Assembly (NCBI GenBank): GCA_921293015.1
Contig: OV121081.1
Span: 59,413,022-59,477,021 of the forward strand
Direction of reading: 5' to 3'
Length of the DNA stretch: 64,000 bases
From: Phorcus lineatus
Taxonomy: Eukaryota > Mollusca > Gastropoda > Trochida > Trochidae
The position numbers and the translations under genes are program-made. Every line of letters begins with the position of its first letter. Positions within the stretch are counted from its first letter, which is position 1. Shown here one piece after another: positions 38,591 to 52,808 of the stretch. Below the pieces are notes generated by a model, which did no database searches, had not been told where the DNA came from, and was given only the letters and a program-made list of their open reading frames with translations.

Positions 38591-40500
38591 GTATTTTCCT
38601 CATACACCATGATTCTCTTTGAACTATTGTTCAATCAGGTCCTTTGAATAAACATTAGGATACCGACTACTCATATATTTTAAACCTGTTATGACATCAG
38701 TTTATTTTCTCTAGGAATAATGCATCTCATGACAGGGGAGATATTTAAGTAGGTTTGATGTATGTTATTATCAACAAAATTTTCCTTCATGGCGGGTCGT
38801 TATGGTGAAATATCTGTAATATCTAAAAAATATCATCTATTAATGATAAGACTATTGGTTATACAAAAAAAATTCTAAAAGTATACCTTCAATCACTTTT
38901 GAAAAATAATGCAAATCTCAATTATGAATCTGCACTCATTTTGGCGATAGACTGCCTCAAACCTATATATTTCTACTCCAACATGACAAATCCGACGATT
39001 TTACCTCTGTAACACAGACAGTGAGCTGTACACTTAAAACCTGAAGTACATTCTAGATTACGAACAGTGGTTGATATGATTCAGAGACTCTATTACAGTT
39101 CATTCGAATACTTCAGTCAAAAATGGAGAATAGAAAATTGGATCATTATGATAAACAGAAGTATTGGTTGGACATGATCTTGACTTTGACGGAAGGGTGA
39201 CAATACACAGTTCAAATTGTATAGCCAATTTATTCATAACCTTTGTAAGAAATATCTCAAACTGAGACAAGTTCTTTACAACAGAGCCCAAAAAGGACAC
39301 TGAACTACAGTAAGGTTTACAATAGTCGTACATAGAGATTGTCATTCTTTTGGAAACTTCTTCTTCTTAATCTTTTTAGACTTTAGTGCCTTTAAAAATG
39401 ACATTCAAATATGTGTTTTCAAAAACCGAAGAAATGAAGTTCATTCTTGAAGACTTATCAAATATACAACCGGACTGGGGTATTTAAAAGGGACGATTTT
39501 TAACAATGATGATTGGTAATGACATGTATGTTCTGTTGGCGTCAACTTTTAGGATGTTAAACATGACATCGTTTTTAAAAGGATCTCAAAGTATTTTTTG
39601 TTTCAGGTAAAACATAGGATGATAAAGTCATTCTTTTGGAAACTGTTTTTGTCATGGAAGTTCAGAACATATCATTTGTATTTCTTACATTTACAAACGT
39701 TAATTAGAAGGGATAATGGAAAATTGTTTTAATTTTAGCAAAACCTTGCAATTCATTTCACAGTTCAAGTCTGATTTCTAATAAATACACCATACTTCTT
39801 AATCTTTTTAGACTTTAGTGCCTTTAAAAATGACATTCAAATATGTGTTTTCAAAAACCGAAGAAATGAAGTTTGTCGTCATTATCAACAAGGCCTTATT
39901 TCAAATGCAAAAGTCAACTTTATCTGATGACTTCTTAAAATGAAAAACAGGAAGTGATTAATCAACATTTTAAACCATTTCTCATCATTATCGCCATAGC
40001 TGATTGTTTTTCTTTTCATCTTAAGCCAAAAGGAGTGCCTAATCCTGCATGAACTCTGCTTATAAGTGTGGAAATGTATTAGATCCGCAGGAAGATTGTG
40101 TTAATCAAAGCACAAGAAGTTGTGATTAACAAAGCAAAGACGTCAGCAGACAAAAAATAGACAAGGTGTTGTGAAAGTTTTTGTCCTACAACTGGGGCAT
40201 GCATTCAGTACTTCAAACATTAAACACGTTAATATCTTATCACTGTATTATGATTATCACTTGGGACTTTGCTTATTTCTGCGGGGTTTACAAGTTTACA
40301 TAAGTAGTAGAAAGACAATAGGAATAGTTCATTCTTTAACACTTATCAAATATACAACCGGACTGGGGGATTTAAAAGGGACGATTTTTAACAATGATGA
40401 TTGGTAATGACATGTATGTTCTGGTGGCGTCAACTTTTAGGATGTTAAACATGACATCGTTTTTAATAGGATGATAAAGTCATTGAAAGGGATATCAGGA
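38591..40500 (+). repeat. Repeat-unit extension with recent local duplication
   Basis: About 38.9-40.16 kb matches 58.1-58.87 kb (shared GTCA and CACAGTT-type markers, the GACTTTAGTGCC/GACTTACATACC block, and an identity of 28 bases at 40124-40151 versus about 58835-58862). Within it, 39363-39441 is repeated without change at 39795-39873 (79 bp), and 39453-39584 is repeated with three differences at 40341-40472 (132 bp). The first pair of blocks is almost abutting while the second is separated by 467 bp, so one copy lost the middle. Confidence 0.75.
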
Positions 40501-40949
40501 GGAGATAAATAATCATATGATATGCAAAAACCCTTACGATTAATGTTTGTTGTTTGGTGGACAGCTGGTCTGATGTCCTATTCCATGACTAATAATGTGT
40601 TATAGGATTTAGTCTTATCTTTCATTCTTGGTGTATTGGTTCATTAAATCAAAATGTACCAAAATACATTAACAATTTCATAGACTGTGACGAAAGAATT
40701 TCATTGTCATCTTCAAATTTAAACAGAGACCTTTTTGAGTTTTTTAAATCATAAACAAATTTGATTTTCACTGATGGTAAGACTAAGATTGTAACCTTGT
40801 AAATTTTTATTAATATCTATTGAAACGTTTTATTAATTTTTTATCAAAACGTATTTCTTTTTTTTTGGATAATACTCCTGCTTTCAATCCTAAACATTTG
40901 ATATATTGCCTCAGGATAATAAGATATATATTCTCTGTAGCCAAAAACA

Positions 40950-41383
40950 CATTCTCTCCAAACAGAGTTAGCCCCGCAATTTTATCCTATACAACCTCTG
41001 TATTAATACGAAGGTTTTTGGGGCTTCAGGCAGTTTCCCCTACCGGCGATATATTACACTTTAAACTACCTGGAAATATTTCAGCCAATGAAAACACCGA
41101 ATGCATGAATAACATATTTAAGTCACATTAGCCTATGCAATGATGCAGTCGCAAAATGAGGCGTATGTGTTCTGTAAAGAGGACTAAAAGTGCAACTTTT
41201 GGAAAGCTTACGGAAATAACCTAGGCAAATTGAATGACAACTTTTGAAACGGTATGGCTGATTGCACAACTAACTTTGATTGCATCCAATCAGCGTTCTA
41301 CATTTCGTGCCCGACAAACCGTGGAATTGAGACACAGGTTGTATGGGAATTTATGACGGAGCTACCTCTGTTGGGAGAGAATG
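40950..41383 (+). mobile_element. Mutator-type MITE, copy 1 (434 bp)
   Basis: The left end CATTCTCTCCAAACAGAGTT and inverted right end CATTCTCTCCCAACAGAGGT match over some 60-75 bases. A perfect 9-bp duplication CCAAAAACA flanks it (40941-40949 and 41384-41392). Long terminal inverted repeats with 9-bp duplications are characteristic of Mutator-like elements. The body is non-coding: the open frame at 41254-41511 runs past the element's end and is not preserved in copy 2. Copy 2 lies 1.8 kb downstream in opposite orientation. Confidence 0.9.
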
Positions 41384-42500
41384 CCAAAAACATTAAGCAT
41401 GATCAATTATATCAGCTGGTATTCATTGTAGCATATTCAACACAAGCGATTAAAATATATCATGCTCAAATTCTTATTCTTCACGAATATTCGTTATTAT
41501 ATCATTTATAAAATTTTGTTTAAACATTTCATTGACTTCTTATTGAAAGTTAATACAAGACATATCAAATCAAAAGTAATTGAGGGGGTTTGATTATTTC
41601 ATAATATGTGAAAAGTTTGATAAATTCATTATCGATCAGCCGGGACAGGTGATGAATACGGCGAAACCGCACTAGTGGTGGTTGGCCGTTTGGTAGGGGA
41701 AGTAAATCCAAAGTCGACTCCCATATGCAAGGCTAAAGATTTGTGTACGTATTCTTCCTCATAAGGAGTGTACAAGACGAGTACTAGTCCTGTGTTGATT
41801 AATCTGGCATGTAAAACGAAAAAGGTAGAGAACAGCAAAATTATCGCAAAGTCAAATGTAGAACTTTGAACAAGGCAAGTAATGCCTTAAACAATAGAAA
41901 TAGAAATACTGTTGTCTCTAACAGGCAGAAGAAGTGTGTGTGCTAACCATTTTGACGTTAGCTAGTTAAGTATCCAAATACATAAACAATGCACAACAAA
42001 ATGTTAAATGTATTCCAATATGTGGACGTCCTCGTCTGAATAACACTAGATATAATAACATTTGTCTTAATAAAATGGCAATTGTCATCCTTGTCACTTC
42101 ATTAAACAAGTCATTATTTGTATTGTTGTCGGGGAGAATGAGTTTTGAAAAAATAACTGATCAAACAAACACGTAATTTGTGTTCAAGAGCATGTATAAT
42201 TCAAAGACAAGTTTAGTAAAATTTGAGTTTTTTTGCTACTCAAATACACATTTTCTCCTGAACGTGTTAAAGTGTTTGAAGACACATCATCATTTTTTAT
42301 TCTCTAGCTCTGCCTTTTGAAGATATTTTCAAGCACAAACCATTTGAATATATTTAAAAACCGTACCAAAAACACTGACTATTGTCTGCTTTTGAAGCTT
42401 TTATGAGCCGTTGACTCGATCTGAAAACGGACAATAGCTTCCCGGGAATTGAAAACATCATTAACATGAACAAAACATGTCTCTCAATGAATACCAAATG

Positions 42501-42676
<176 letters not shown>

Positions 42677-43185
42677 CTGACTTGTGACTACACAATATTT
42701 TTAAGAAAAAGGTTTGATAAAAAATATATAGTGTAGTCTAGTGTAGAGACAACGTGCACATGGACGTTTGATTGTATGTTTTAGTATCTAACAATGATAA
42801 AACTCATTGAATAAACTATAAGATATAAGAATTTTATATTGTAGGGTTTTTCTTGTGAATAGGACTTTTTCCTCTCATAAATAATGAACCAACAACCGTC
42901 GCCTGAGTATATGAGAAAACTACTGTATGTAGCCAAGTATACGAAACTAGTTCATCAAGTGAGCATTAATATTTTTCAAAGCTACAATCAAATCTTTCGT
43001 TTGACGCAAAGCTACCACATCATTATTTTCTGAAGTCAAATATTTTATAGTTCATTGAACAATTCTTACATATTCCAAACAGAAACCGTTCACAGCATTG
43101 CACTTTTGATTAAGTGAAAAGGTATGGGTCTCCAATGTTGAGAAAGTTGTGACACATTTACATTTTATACTTAGTTAACGGCATA

Positions 43186-43595
43186 CATTTTCTCCACACA
43201 GAAGTAGCTCTGTCATTAATTCCATATACAACCTCTGTCTGAATTTGAACGTTTCATGATCTAGAATTGAAGAACGCTGATTGGATGCAATCAAAGTTAG
43301 TTGTGCAATCAGCCACACAGTTTCAAAGTTATTCAATTTGCCTAAGTTATTTTCGTAAGCTTTCCAAAAGCTAAACTTTATTCGAATATGCACCTTGCAC
43401 TTTTAGTCCTCTTTACAGAACACATACGCCTCATTTTGCGACTGCATTCGGTGTTTTCATTTGCTGAAATATTGCCAGGAAGTTTAAGTTGCAATATGTG
43501 CCGGTAGTGGAACTGCCGGAAGCCCGAGAAAAGTGCGTATTAAGACAGAGGGGGTATACGAATTTATGACTGAGCTAATTCTGAGACTGAGAATG
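43186..43595 (-). mobile_element. Mutator-type MITE, copy 2 (410 bp)
   Basis: This is the reverse complement of the family seen at 40950-41383, with shared blocks such as GATTGCATCCAATCAGCGTT and AATGAGGCGTATGTGTTCTG (as written on copy 1's strand). Its ends are CATTTTCTCCACACAGAAGT and, inverted, CATTCTCAGTCTCAGAATTA. A perfect 9-bp duplication AACGGCATA flanks it (43177-43185 and 43596-43604). The two copies sit at different target sequences, so each inserted independently rather than arising by segmental duplication. Confidence 0.9.
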
Positions 43596-46500
43596 AACGG
43601 CATAGAGCTGTTCATTTATTTAAGTTGTGTTTTTGAGTATGAATCTTAGCATTTATAAAAAAAAAAGGTACGGGATGAATAACCCCTTGGTGATCAATGA
43701 TGAAATTTCGGATGAGACATTAGGTAGTTTCATTTCTTTATCAGGTTCCTATATGTAAATTGCATGTACACTAACAGCATTCTATATTTACAGTGCCAAT
43801 ACCTCAAGTTTATTTTAATGTAACGATAATTACATTTTAGTGTTGTTCCATGGAACAGTGTGCATATGAAAATAAAAGAAGGTCTTATAATATTTTATCA
43901 CAGCTGTATATATGTCTTTAGTGTTCTTTCATTTTCACTAAAAGTAAAACAATGTTAAGTGATAAAAAATCAACAATATTGTCCTGAATCAGATATAACA
44001 TGAAGCAAACGTCAAGACACTTTCATTAATGTACTAAGTAAATAGTATAGTGACACTGTTGAAGACTAATAGTGGTAAATCAATTATCATACATAGAAGC
44101 AACATTCTATGGCTTTCAAATTAGTTAAGGGGAATTAAATTACAGCAAAGTCTACACTACAAAGTGAAGCCTAGTCATTCAATCTCCTGAGATTCCAATT
44201 TTTCCAAAGGTTTAATCAACAAAATTAAGTTTCTTAAAGTCAGTTCATAACTATTTTTGAGGTTATGTAATGTTGTGCATGAACATATAAGAAGGTATGG
44301 AATTGGATTACAGAAAAAAACCCATTGAAGTGATTCAAAATCTTCAGATTAAAGATTGAAAAATAAACGATGCTCAAGGCTTGATTTATACCCATTGAAC
44401 CAAACACAATTTATCTATCATACATATATTGACAATGGACTTCAAATCAGCTCATTTTTCAAAATAATCCACAGGTCGAAAACAATACAATCAATACTTT
44501 CTCCTCAATTCTTTCGCATGAAGTTATTGCCATTAAGAAATCACAAACAATTTTTGTGCTAGCGCTTCGTCTCAGTGTTCCAGTTTTTTTAAGACAGGAC
44601 TGTATTTTGGTCGTGTTACTAAAAATGTTCTTGACTTTGCACAGGCCTTTTTGTAAATCCATTCAATGATTTTTCCGTATCAGTGTTTAATATACAAGTC
44701 TTGGAATTTCTAAAGCATATTTAGTCTTATGCTGTTTATATAACAATTATGTAGGTACACGTTGTAAATGACTATCATTTGTGGTTTGGGTGACATAAAG
44801 AGGGTATAATTGCCAGGATATGAGTAAACACACCAAACACTTTCATCCCTACAGACGTTGTGGTATTTTCAGAGAAGAAGAACTTGATATCATAAGGGCA
44901 TCAGATCATTCGTAATCGGATTTATGAATGAGACAAATGTAAAGATTTGGTTTCCAAAATAGATGTTAGACTGCTCTGAAATCAGATCAGTGATACTGTC
45001 ACCACTTCTTTGATAAATTCGCTTCTGATTGGCTTGGGAACTATAGGATAGATATTATCTCTGGAGCTGTCAGAACAGTCTGCTGAACTTGCATGTAACG
45101 AGAGGCTCTTGTGACTGCAAACATGTAACAAGGCTTTCTGGAATAACAAAATAAACAAAACTTTCGTTATTGTGCCTTTACAATTCTAGATTCGTAATTT
45201 TATTGGCGATTTCTTTCAGTTCATGTCACTTGTTTCAAACTCAATGTTCTTGTGGAACAAGAATAATTCTTCTAAACCAATTAAATTTATAATTTTAACA
45301 CTTCATATTTTATCAGTAAATTAATTTAATTTATGATTAATTCAGTATATGAAAGTCTACAAAGAGGAACGTTCAAAATGGTTCCTACTCTATGTCTGAC
45401 AGGATCCTGTCCATGTTATTGATTGCAAAATAACCTTTTCATAATAAAAATACATGTTATATATAGTACCCAGAGAAAGGTGTTTAAGACATCCAACTAG
45501 AATGTGTGTATATTACTCCTATTTTTTGGCTGGCATTTGAAAACAGACAATGCCAAAGAAAGACAATCAACATAGTTATTATAGATAATGTAATTTTTTA
45601 GACACCATATCTGAGTGAGAAAAAACAATTAAATTTGCGGTCGCAGGGTTAAATGCTATCTTTTAATCTTGGTGAATTGTCTTCTTTAAGTTATAATGTA
45701 CCATGACCTTGATGTTACACTGAGTAAATTCAAATCTAAAAAGGCAGCTAAAGCAGTTAATGTCACTTAGAATTTGGACACTTCATTCTGCTTGCCATAT
45801 GGAAGTACATCAAATTACCTTGTTCACAAAGATCAGATTTTGCTATTGATGTTGTGGATGCTTTATAAAAGAAGTACATAAATACAGTAAAAACTATTGT
45901 CAAAGAGAATTTCACAAAACGAGGGTTATAAAACTGTAGTGACAGTTATTCTAACATTGTGTCTATTGCCTTTTTTACTGTCTGTCTTTAACGTTTTAGA
46001 AATGAAGCGACATTGAAATGGTATCTTCTGATTGCGAAGCTTGAATAATTGTTTCTGTGACATAAATCCATTGAACTATATCAGAACACATGTTGAACTC
46101 TTATTTGAGCAATTAATGAATTTTATTTACGCCTCCAAAGATTAAAAGAATTTATGTCTAGGATAGTCTTGCGATTAAATAGAATGTGAGGCTCGTGAAT
46201 CATAGTAAATATTCCACATGTTTAATGGAGTGTGGTATATGGTCCTTAGTTTAAAAAAAAATAATTTTCAGCTCCCTATACTCTTTTAACATCATATATA
46301 ACTGTTGTTTAACTTTTACTATCATTATATATCTTGAATCTGTTGTTCTAACAAATGTCAACATTAAATAGATTTACAACACTTGTTTAACACATGCAAT
46401 CTCTACAATTTTATAATATTGTGTGAATAAGACTTAAATTGTAACCATGCAAACATTTGGGCCCTTTAGCAACAGTGAAATGAAACGCAGGATAAAACTG

Positions 46501-49439
46501 CCTGAATATCTTTTGACAAGTCCAAAAGACATGGGAGGAAATTGAAAAAATGCAGTACGAGGGATTCAGTTTCCGTTCCTTGAATTTCATTGATTGATGA
46601 TATATCACAAAAGAAAAACACTTACAAACACAGCCAAGATTTCAATAGCATAGTCCTTTTCATGAGAGTCCCTATGATGGTTGTTGTAGTATCATGTCAC
46701 GCTGAAGGTTGAGTAGAGAGACGAAAAAGGAGAAATAATTATCCTAACTTTATCCTGATTTCCATATTAAAAATATATTTTCCTCTGCAGAGATATTCCT
46801 ACTTGACTATTTCAAACACAGTCATACTGCCACAAGTCTCAGTTTACCTGAAGGCTTACGTCGTTTGAAGTACCTGCTATGAGTTGTGGAATATATTTTG
46901 AGAATATTCAATGTTTTCCCTGCTTCGACAAGGAAGAAACTTGTTAAGGTCATATTCAAAGTTAACTAGCCATGTTCAACTAGACTTGCAAAGACTGAAA
47001 TAGACATGCCTGGCCCGTGCGTGTTTTTTTTCCAAATTTACGATTCAATCAGAAAAACTTAACAGAGTGAACTTTGATTAACAAGTGAAACACCATGTTC
47101 GTTGACGGTGTTTTTAATAATTTTTACAGATTACAAAAACGATTTTCAAAGAAAGGAATGGATGTACAGTGTACCATTCCTATTGAAGTACTACTTCTCT
47201 TGATAATGTTGAGGCACAATCAAATGTTATATTATAAAACGTAGCTGAATTTCAATTTTATTTTGCTTTCAATTTTCATTTGAAAACACACATTATTTTA
47301 ATTAACAGGTACAGTGCAAGAAGATTGGGCTAATTCTTTATATGTTACTGAAGGCATTGCATTGCAAGGAGTTGTCATGTGATATCCAACTTCACGAATT
47401 TTCAACTGTGGGGGAATTTTCCTGGAGATCAGCTCATTGAATTAATACGTGTCAAGATACAGTAATGGGTTTAATCTTCTGTTGATTTCACTAACAATTT
47501 ATCAGTTAACTAGCAAATTGGTCAGTAATCTTATCATAATTTTTTGGGTATGTTTTAGCAAACAAAGAACAAACTCCAATGAAACAATATAACAATTTAT
47601 TTTCATTATATTATTTCAACTAATATTCTAGAATAATAATAGACAATCGGTTCTTTGGGTAACTCTTACTTTTCAAATATGCTCCTTAAAAAGAAATTTG
47701 ATTATAGCACAAACAAATTGTTTGACAACGAAAAACAATACAAAAGCAATCAATCTGCAACTTGCCAAGAATAGAACTGAAAAGCACGGCTAATTTTGTA
47801 ATGAATCTAATTACGATAACTAAAAAAAGCCAGTCAATCAGCATTTGCATGAGAAAAATTTAGAGAATTATTGAGAAATTTGCAATCAATCTAATTGATA
47901 ACTCCATTACATGTGTTATTGACAATATTTCATTGTCACTTGAAGCAAATGAGTTATTGGTCAGAGATTGATGAAGACAACATTATTGAAACTATCACTC
48001 ATAGGATTAGTTTGATTGATCATATGTCAAAATAACGGTGATTAAAAGTCAGTCAAACGACGAAAAAAAACGTATAATGTAGGATGCTACAGAAGACTAA
48101 TATGAGCAAATAACTGTAGAGTGACGAAAGAGTATTAGTTTTGGATGATAGACTTGTAACCCATGGCATTTGGCATGAATTCATCGAATTACAGGCTTTT
48201 TTTAACATTGTTGTTTTATAAATTTTTTATCATTGTTGTATTTACAGATGTCAGTAATAATTATAGGATATCTAAGAAGAGATAAAAGTAATGTAGTATA
48301 TAAAGAAACACATTTGTCTCTTTTGCAATTGATAATACCATTTGCTCAGAGAAGTTTGTTCCCAATGTCCATTGATTGTTTGCATTGTTGGTGGAATATA
48401 AAAATGTGATATTTTCTTAATATTCCTATCTAAGACCATCACAATAAGATCATTTGGTTTGTTATTCATCTGGAGCATATTGGTCTCAATTCATGACTTA
48501 GTCTCTTTCCTTTGACAGGACTTTGATGATATCTTCCATTATATTTTTAAGAATAGTGATAATTTGCAACCAGAAAACGGTGGTTAATACTAAATTTATC
48601 ATCTACCAATATCATCTCTTACTACACTCAGTTGTATCTAATGGGCATCGCTCCTCTATTCTCCTTCATTCCTCATATGTGTAGCATCTCATATGGTCTG
48701 TGTGACACTTTATAAAATAACTTTTCTGGCCATTATCTGCTGATAAAACGTTATATCCTGTTTTTTTCGACAGGAATCATTTTCAAAGTCTTACAAACCT
48801 CATATTTTTAATAATCGTGTTGATGATTAACAAAGACCCTGTGATACCATTTTTGAGGGTTCAAACCTAGGGCAAATGTATATGCTTTATGAAGAAGCCA
48901 ACCCAGTGAACTTGAGGATAAGAGGATAGTTGTAATTGTAAAGATTGTGAGTGATTCGACACAGGAAGCACGTTCTTATAAGTTTTAATTCATACCCTTA
49001 ATCCATCTATAACATCATTTCCTATGACGCATTTAAGAAAAAGTTCATATTAGCATTTACAACAAATCTTTCCTGTTCAGGGCTGTCAGACGTCAAACTA
49101 TACTGATGGTGAAGATGTGAATTTGATAAAAGTCGTTTCATTTGCTTGTAATTTAGGTAACCAAACCAAACTCTCAGACTCCAATTGCTAAGTGCTCTGT
49201 TATAAACCTATATTTCAGAATGTAATTTTTTTAGGAGACTTCGCGATTAGATCATCGAAGAAGATTCATATTGTTCTAGAATAAGTAAAGTAAATAGCCC
49301 TCAAATAATTTTCAATTGGTTTAGTACTATTCTTGAATTGTTGATTTGATCAAGATTTGGTATATGATTTCAACTCATTAATGTGCACTTTAATGTCTGC
49401 TAATCGAATACCAAGATACCGAAATCCACTCATTATTTG

Positions 49440-50480
49440 TAACTTGTAACATTATTTGTATTTGCTCCAATGTCTGGAGGGAGAGAACACACTTCCGCTC
49501 TGCCGGAGAAAAATTACACCATTCACTAGACTGAAACGTGAGACATGTTAATCATGATTAATGAACTTCGTAGGACAACAATATCCAAACTGAATGTGAT
49601 GAGAAACGCTCTTTGTAAAAGCATCAGGTTCAAGTATTTATCAATATGCCAGGTTGCATAATTAGTATATATAGTATATATATATATTAGTATATCTATA
49701 TTAAGTTATCTATACTCGTGATACATCACCCAAACAGTGTTCTTATGATATTCTTCAATTAATTGAACAATTTGTAAGCAATAAGGATCTATATAAACGG
49801 GCCGGCGTAGTCGAGAGGATACTTCGTTGAACAAACGAACAATTCTATATAGACGTATTCAAAGCATTGAAGACTCTATTTTGGCATTCTGGGATTTTAG
49901 AATTGTAATGACGAAAATGAAAATCTTATAGTTTGCAAACTTTGTTAAGAAAAAGCGAATAAATTAATTTTTTTAGGAAATTAAAATGACATTGTTTGTT
50001 TACATGATAAAATATTGTCCAACTCGGCCTCCTTGTGAAGACAACATTAAAAAGGATCTGTTTTATATTCAAAATGAAAATAAAGAATGGAATTGGTTTT
50101 CAATTAGTTTTGAAATATTGAGACCATTTTTATGTTTTAAAGTGGAACCTTTAGTCATTAAAGTGGTCCATGAGCGTGTCAACACGTCAAAAGGAACTGA
50201 AGACCAAAATGACATCAACAGAAATTACAAACGCGTTTTAACAGACTGTATTCGTTCGTTACATTTTCTTACTGACAGCACTTGACCTATAGTAATGATG
50301 TTCCCTATGACCTATTGGAATCTGACAAGATGACCAATATTCAAATGTTGTAGGATATAATAATCTCAATGTCTAGTAGACTGTGTAAAGTATTGCTTGG
50401 CACACTGTTAATCTGCATTTAGACCAGAAGGATTTACCAATGGTCTGCTGCTCATGTAAATTTGGTCTAGGTCCATGTAT
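49440..50480 (-). repeat. Inverted piece of the large repeat unit
   Basis: A plus-strand HTCALSE-type start (ATGTCTGGAGGGAGAGAACA at 49470-49489) is followed about 0.85 kb later by the inverted form of the TAGACCAAAT marker (50.40-50.47 kb). In units A and B these two markers occur in the opposite order and orientation, about 0.65 kb apart. An ATG-initiated open frame of 99 codons lies between (49986-50285) but has no motif. Confidence 0.5.
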
Positions 50481-52808
50481 TAACCTTCCCGTAAGTTCCA
50501 ATGGATTCCTACGATAACTAAAGTATATAAGCAAAAAGACTCTGCATTGCTTTAAATTTGATCTGGCAAGATCATTAAACGAACCAAGTCCACATAATTT
50601 GGTACAACCTTTTGCTTATTACATCAAATAACCATGCTCATTTACTCCTTCGCGATTTAATTTTCTGATATTAAATGTTGATAACATTATCTCTCATTTC
50701 TATGCTCACATTTGGTAAGAGAAAAAAAAGGTAAAAAACCGATTGGCCATTTCGAGGTGATAGGAAAAACCTTTTTCATCATAATACGTTTGACAGTGTA
50801 TGAAATCCACTAAAAACATAATGAAAATGTATTACCAAATGTCCTTTAAAACATAGCTTGATTTAAAATCAGGCTAAGGTGATTTAACCTGAATAGTACT
50901 ATTGCTTGGGAATGGTCACAGATCATTTTGTTCAGATTTACATTGTGAAGATACATTGCAATGGTGTATAAATAATCACTAGATTATAACATTCTTAAAG
51001 TACTTGTGAGAAGGGAAATAAAATGCTTATGTAACACATTTTCATTCCAATAAATTACCAATACAAATTTAACATTTGCACGGTGACACCGCTTATTTCA
51101 AAAACTAGTTTAAGGCACAAACACGTACAGCTCTAGATCAGCTGAAGATCAAACAATGACCATTCAGCCCTGAGGATACCGATGAATGATTTCTTACGGT
51201 TTTAACGTAAAGATTCTGTCTGCAGATGTTGGCAATAGCTAAAAATACAATTGAACATTCAAACCCCTAGGTAATTCAGATTTGATTGCTCATAAGAAAC
51301 TTTCATGTTTAAGATCACCGACGTTTAAAAATGTGAAGAAGTTCTGAACGAAATGTAGTTTTTTGATATTTGGTGCATTACAGTATATGTGCGAAATTAA
51401 GATTTGATCAGTCAATTCATTGGTACTCAGGTACTTTATTCATAGTTGAAACTAATAGGCAAATTTCCATTTGAAAGACGTTATATAGGACCTGTCGGAA
51501 GAATGACAACGGACACCAAGTAACGTAATAAAGCTACTTATCCATTTATTTAACATTGTCTGCGTTCAATGAGCAAAGCTTACTAATTTTCTATGGTTAT
51601 AAAGGAAAAATCTGAAATAATGAAATGTTTCAAATGGAAATATATTTATTGTTGATAAGGACATCAGACCAGCTGTCCACCAAGTCATAAAAATGGATCC
51701 AAACATTATTTCCCACTGATTTCCATTTTAGGACTTACAAACAGTATAAACATTAACAGCAGAGAGAAAGGACTATCTACCTTGTTAATTTCTGATAATC
51801 TGTCAGTTCCATTACCCAATCAACATTGAAAAAATATGTCCTTTAGTAATCTTAAAAGTATTGGGAAATTGACAGTAATATAAAATGTAAAGTGTTTTTT
51901 TCAAGCTGAAAAACTAGAAATTTAAAAACCTTTAGACTTAAGATTCTTAACATAGAACCATAAAAGTTTAACTGAATATTCCAGTTTTAAGACACCAACG
52001 TCTTGATATTATTATTGCCTGGATATTAATCTCGGCTTCTTCTGCTTTGAGTAACACAATCCCCCATCGGATCTATTACATGTCTAGTCACCACACTTAT
52101 ACACTTATCCCAGGATTAGGGACTCAGTTTTGCTGAAGATGAAAGGAAAAATAATCAACAATGGGGATACTGATTTAAAATGTTGATTAAACACTTTCTG
52201 TTTTTCCTTTCTAGAACTCATAAGATTATGTCAATTTTTACCTTTGAAATTAGACCTAGATGACGACGACGGACTATATTTCATAGGAAACCAATACTTG
52301 ATAGTCATTTTGTAAGATATAGAAGTCTAAAGATAAAAAAATAAACTGTTTTGTTTATTCATGAGACATGTGATTATAAATGTGAAATACGTTGCAGGGT
52401 TTATAAATTAAATAAAATGTACTAAATTAAATGTAATGTTAGAATTACTTATCAAGTTAGATCTGTGAAATTTTATGACAATTTTTTTAAAACAGAGCTA
52501 AATATATGTTGTGACAATTTTCTTACTTACTGCAGTTCAATACATTTCTCCATCGCAAAGCATTTGTCTGTTTGAATTCAACACACTTGTTCATGTACCT
52601 GCCTAGTTATTATTCTCCTTCACTTATTTGGGAACAGACGCAAAGCCACATGCCTTTTTGGTTTTCATAAAATGTAGTTAAATTTATATCTGTCCTTGTT
52701 GTACCACGTGCAAAAGCTAATTACATCTTTTTCTATAGGCATTGAATAACATAGCGTTAGGCCTAGTGGTGGTGGTGAAACAGTCGAAACGGACAAAATA
52801 AACCTATC
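50481..52808. other. No gene recognised
   Basis: AT-rich sequence between the inverted repeat piece and the Tc1 cluster. I found no open frame with a motif, no splice pair and no clear inverted repeats. Confidence 0.5.

Noticed and set aside
49798..49850. tRNA-like start (GCCGGCGTAGTCGAGAGGAT) resembling an A box
   Set aside because: No acceptable B box or cloverleaf downstream; could be a SINE head fragment but cannot be supported.
49986..50285. ATG-initiated 99-codon open frame on the plus strand
   Set aside because: No recognised motif, no splice context, not preserved in the other copies of the repeat unit; chance cannot be excluded at this length in 64 kb.
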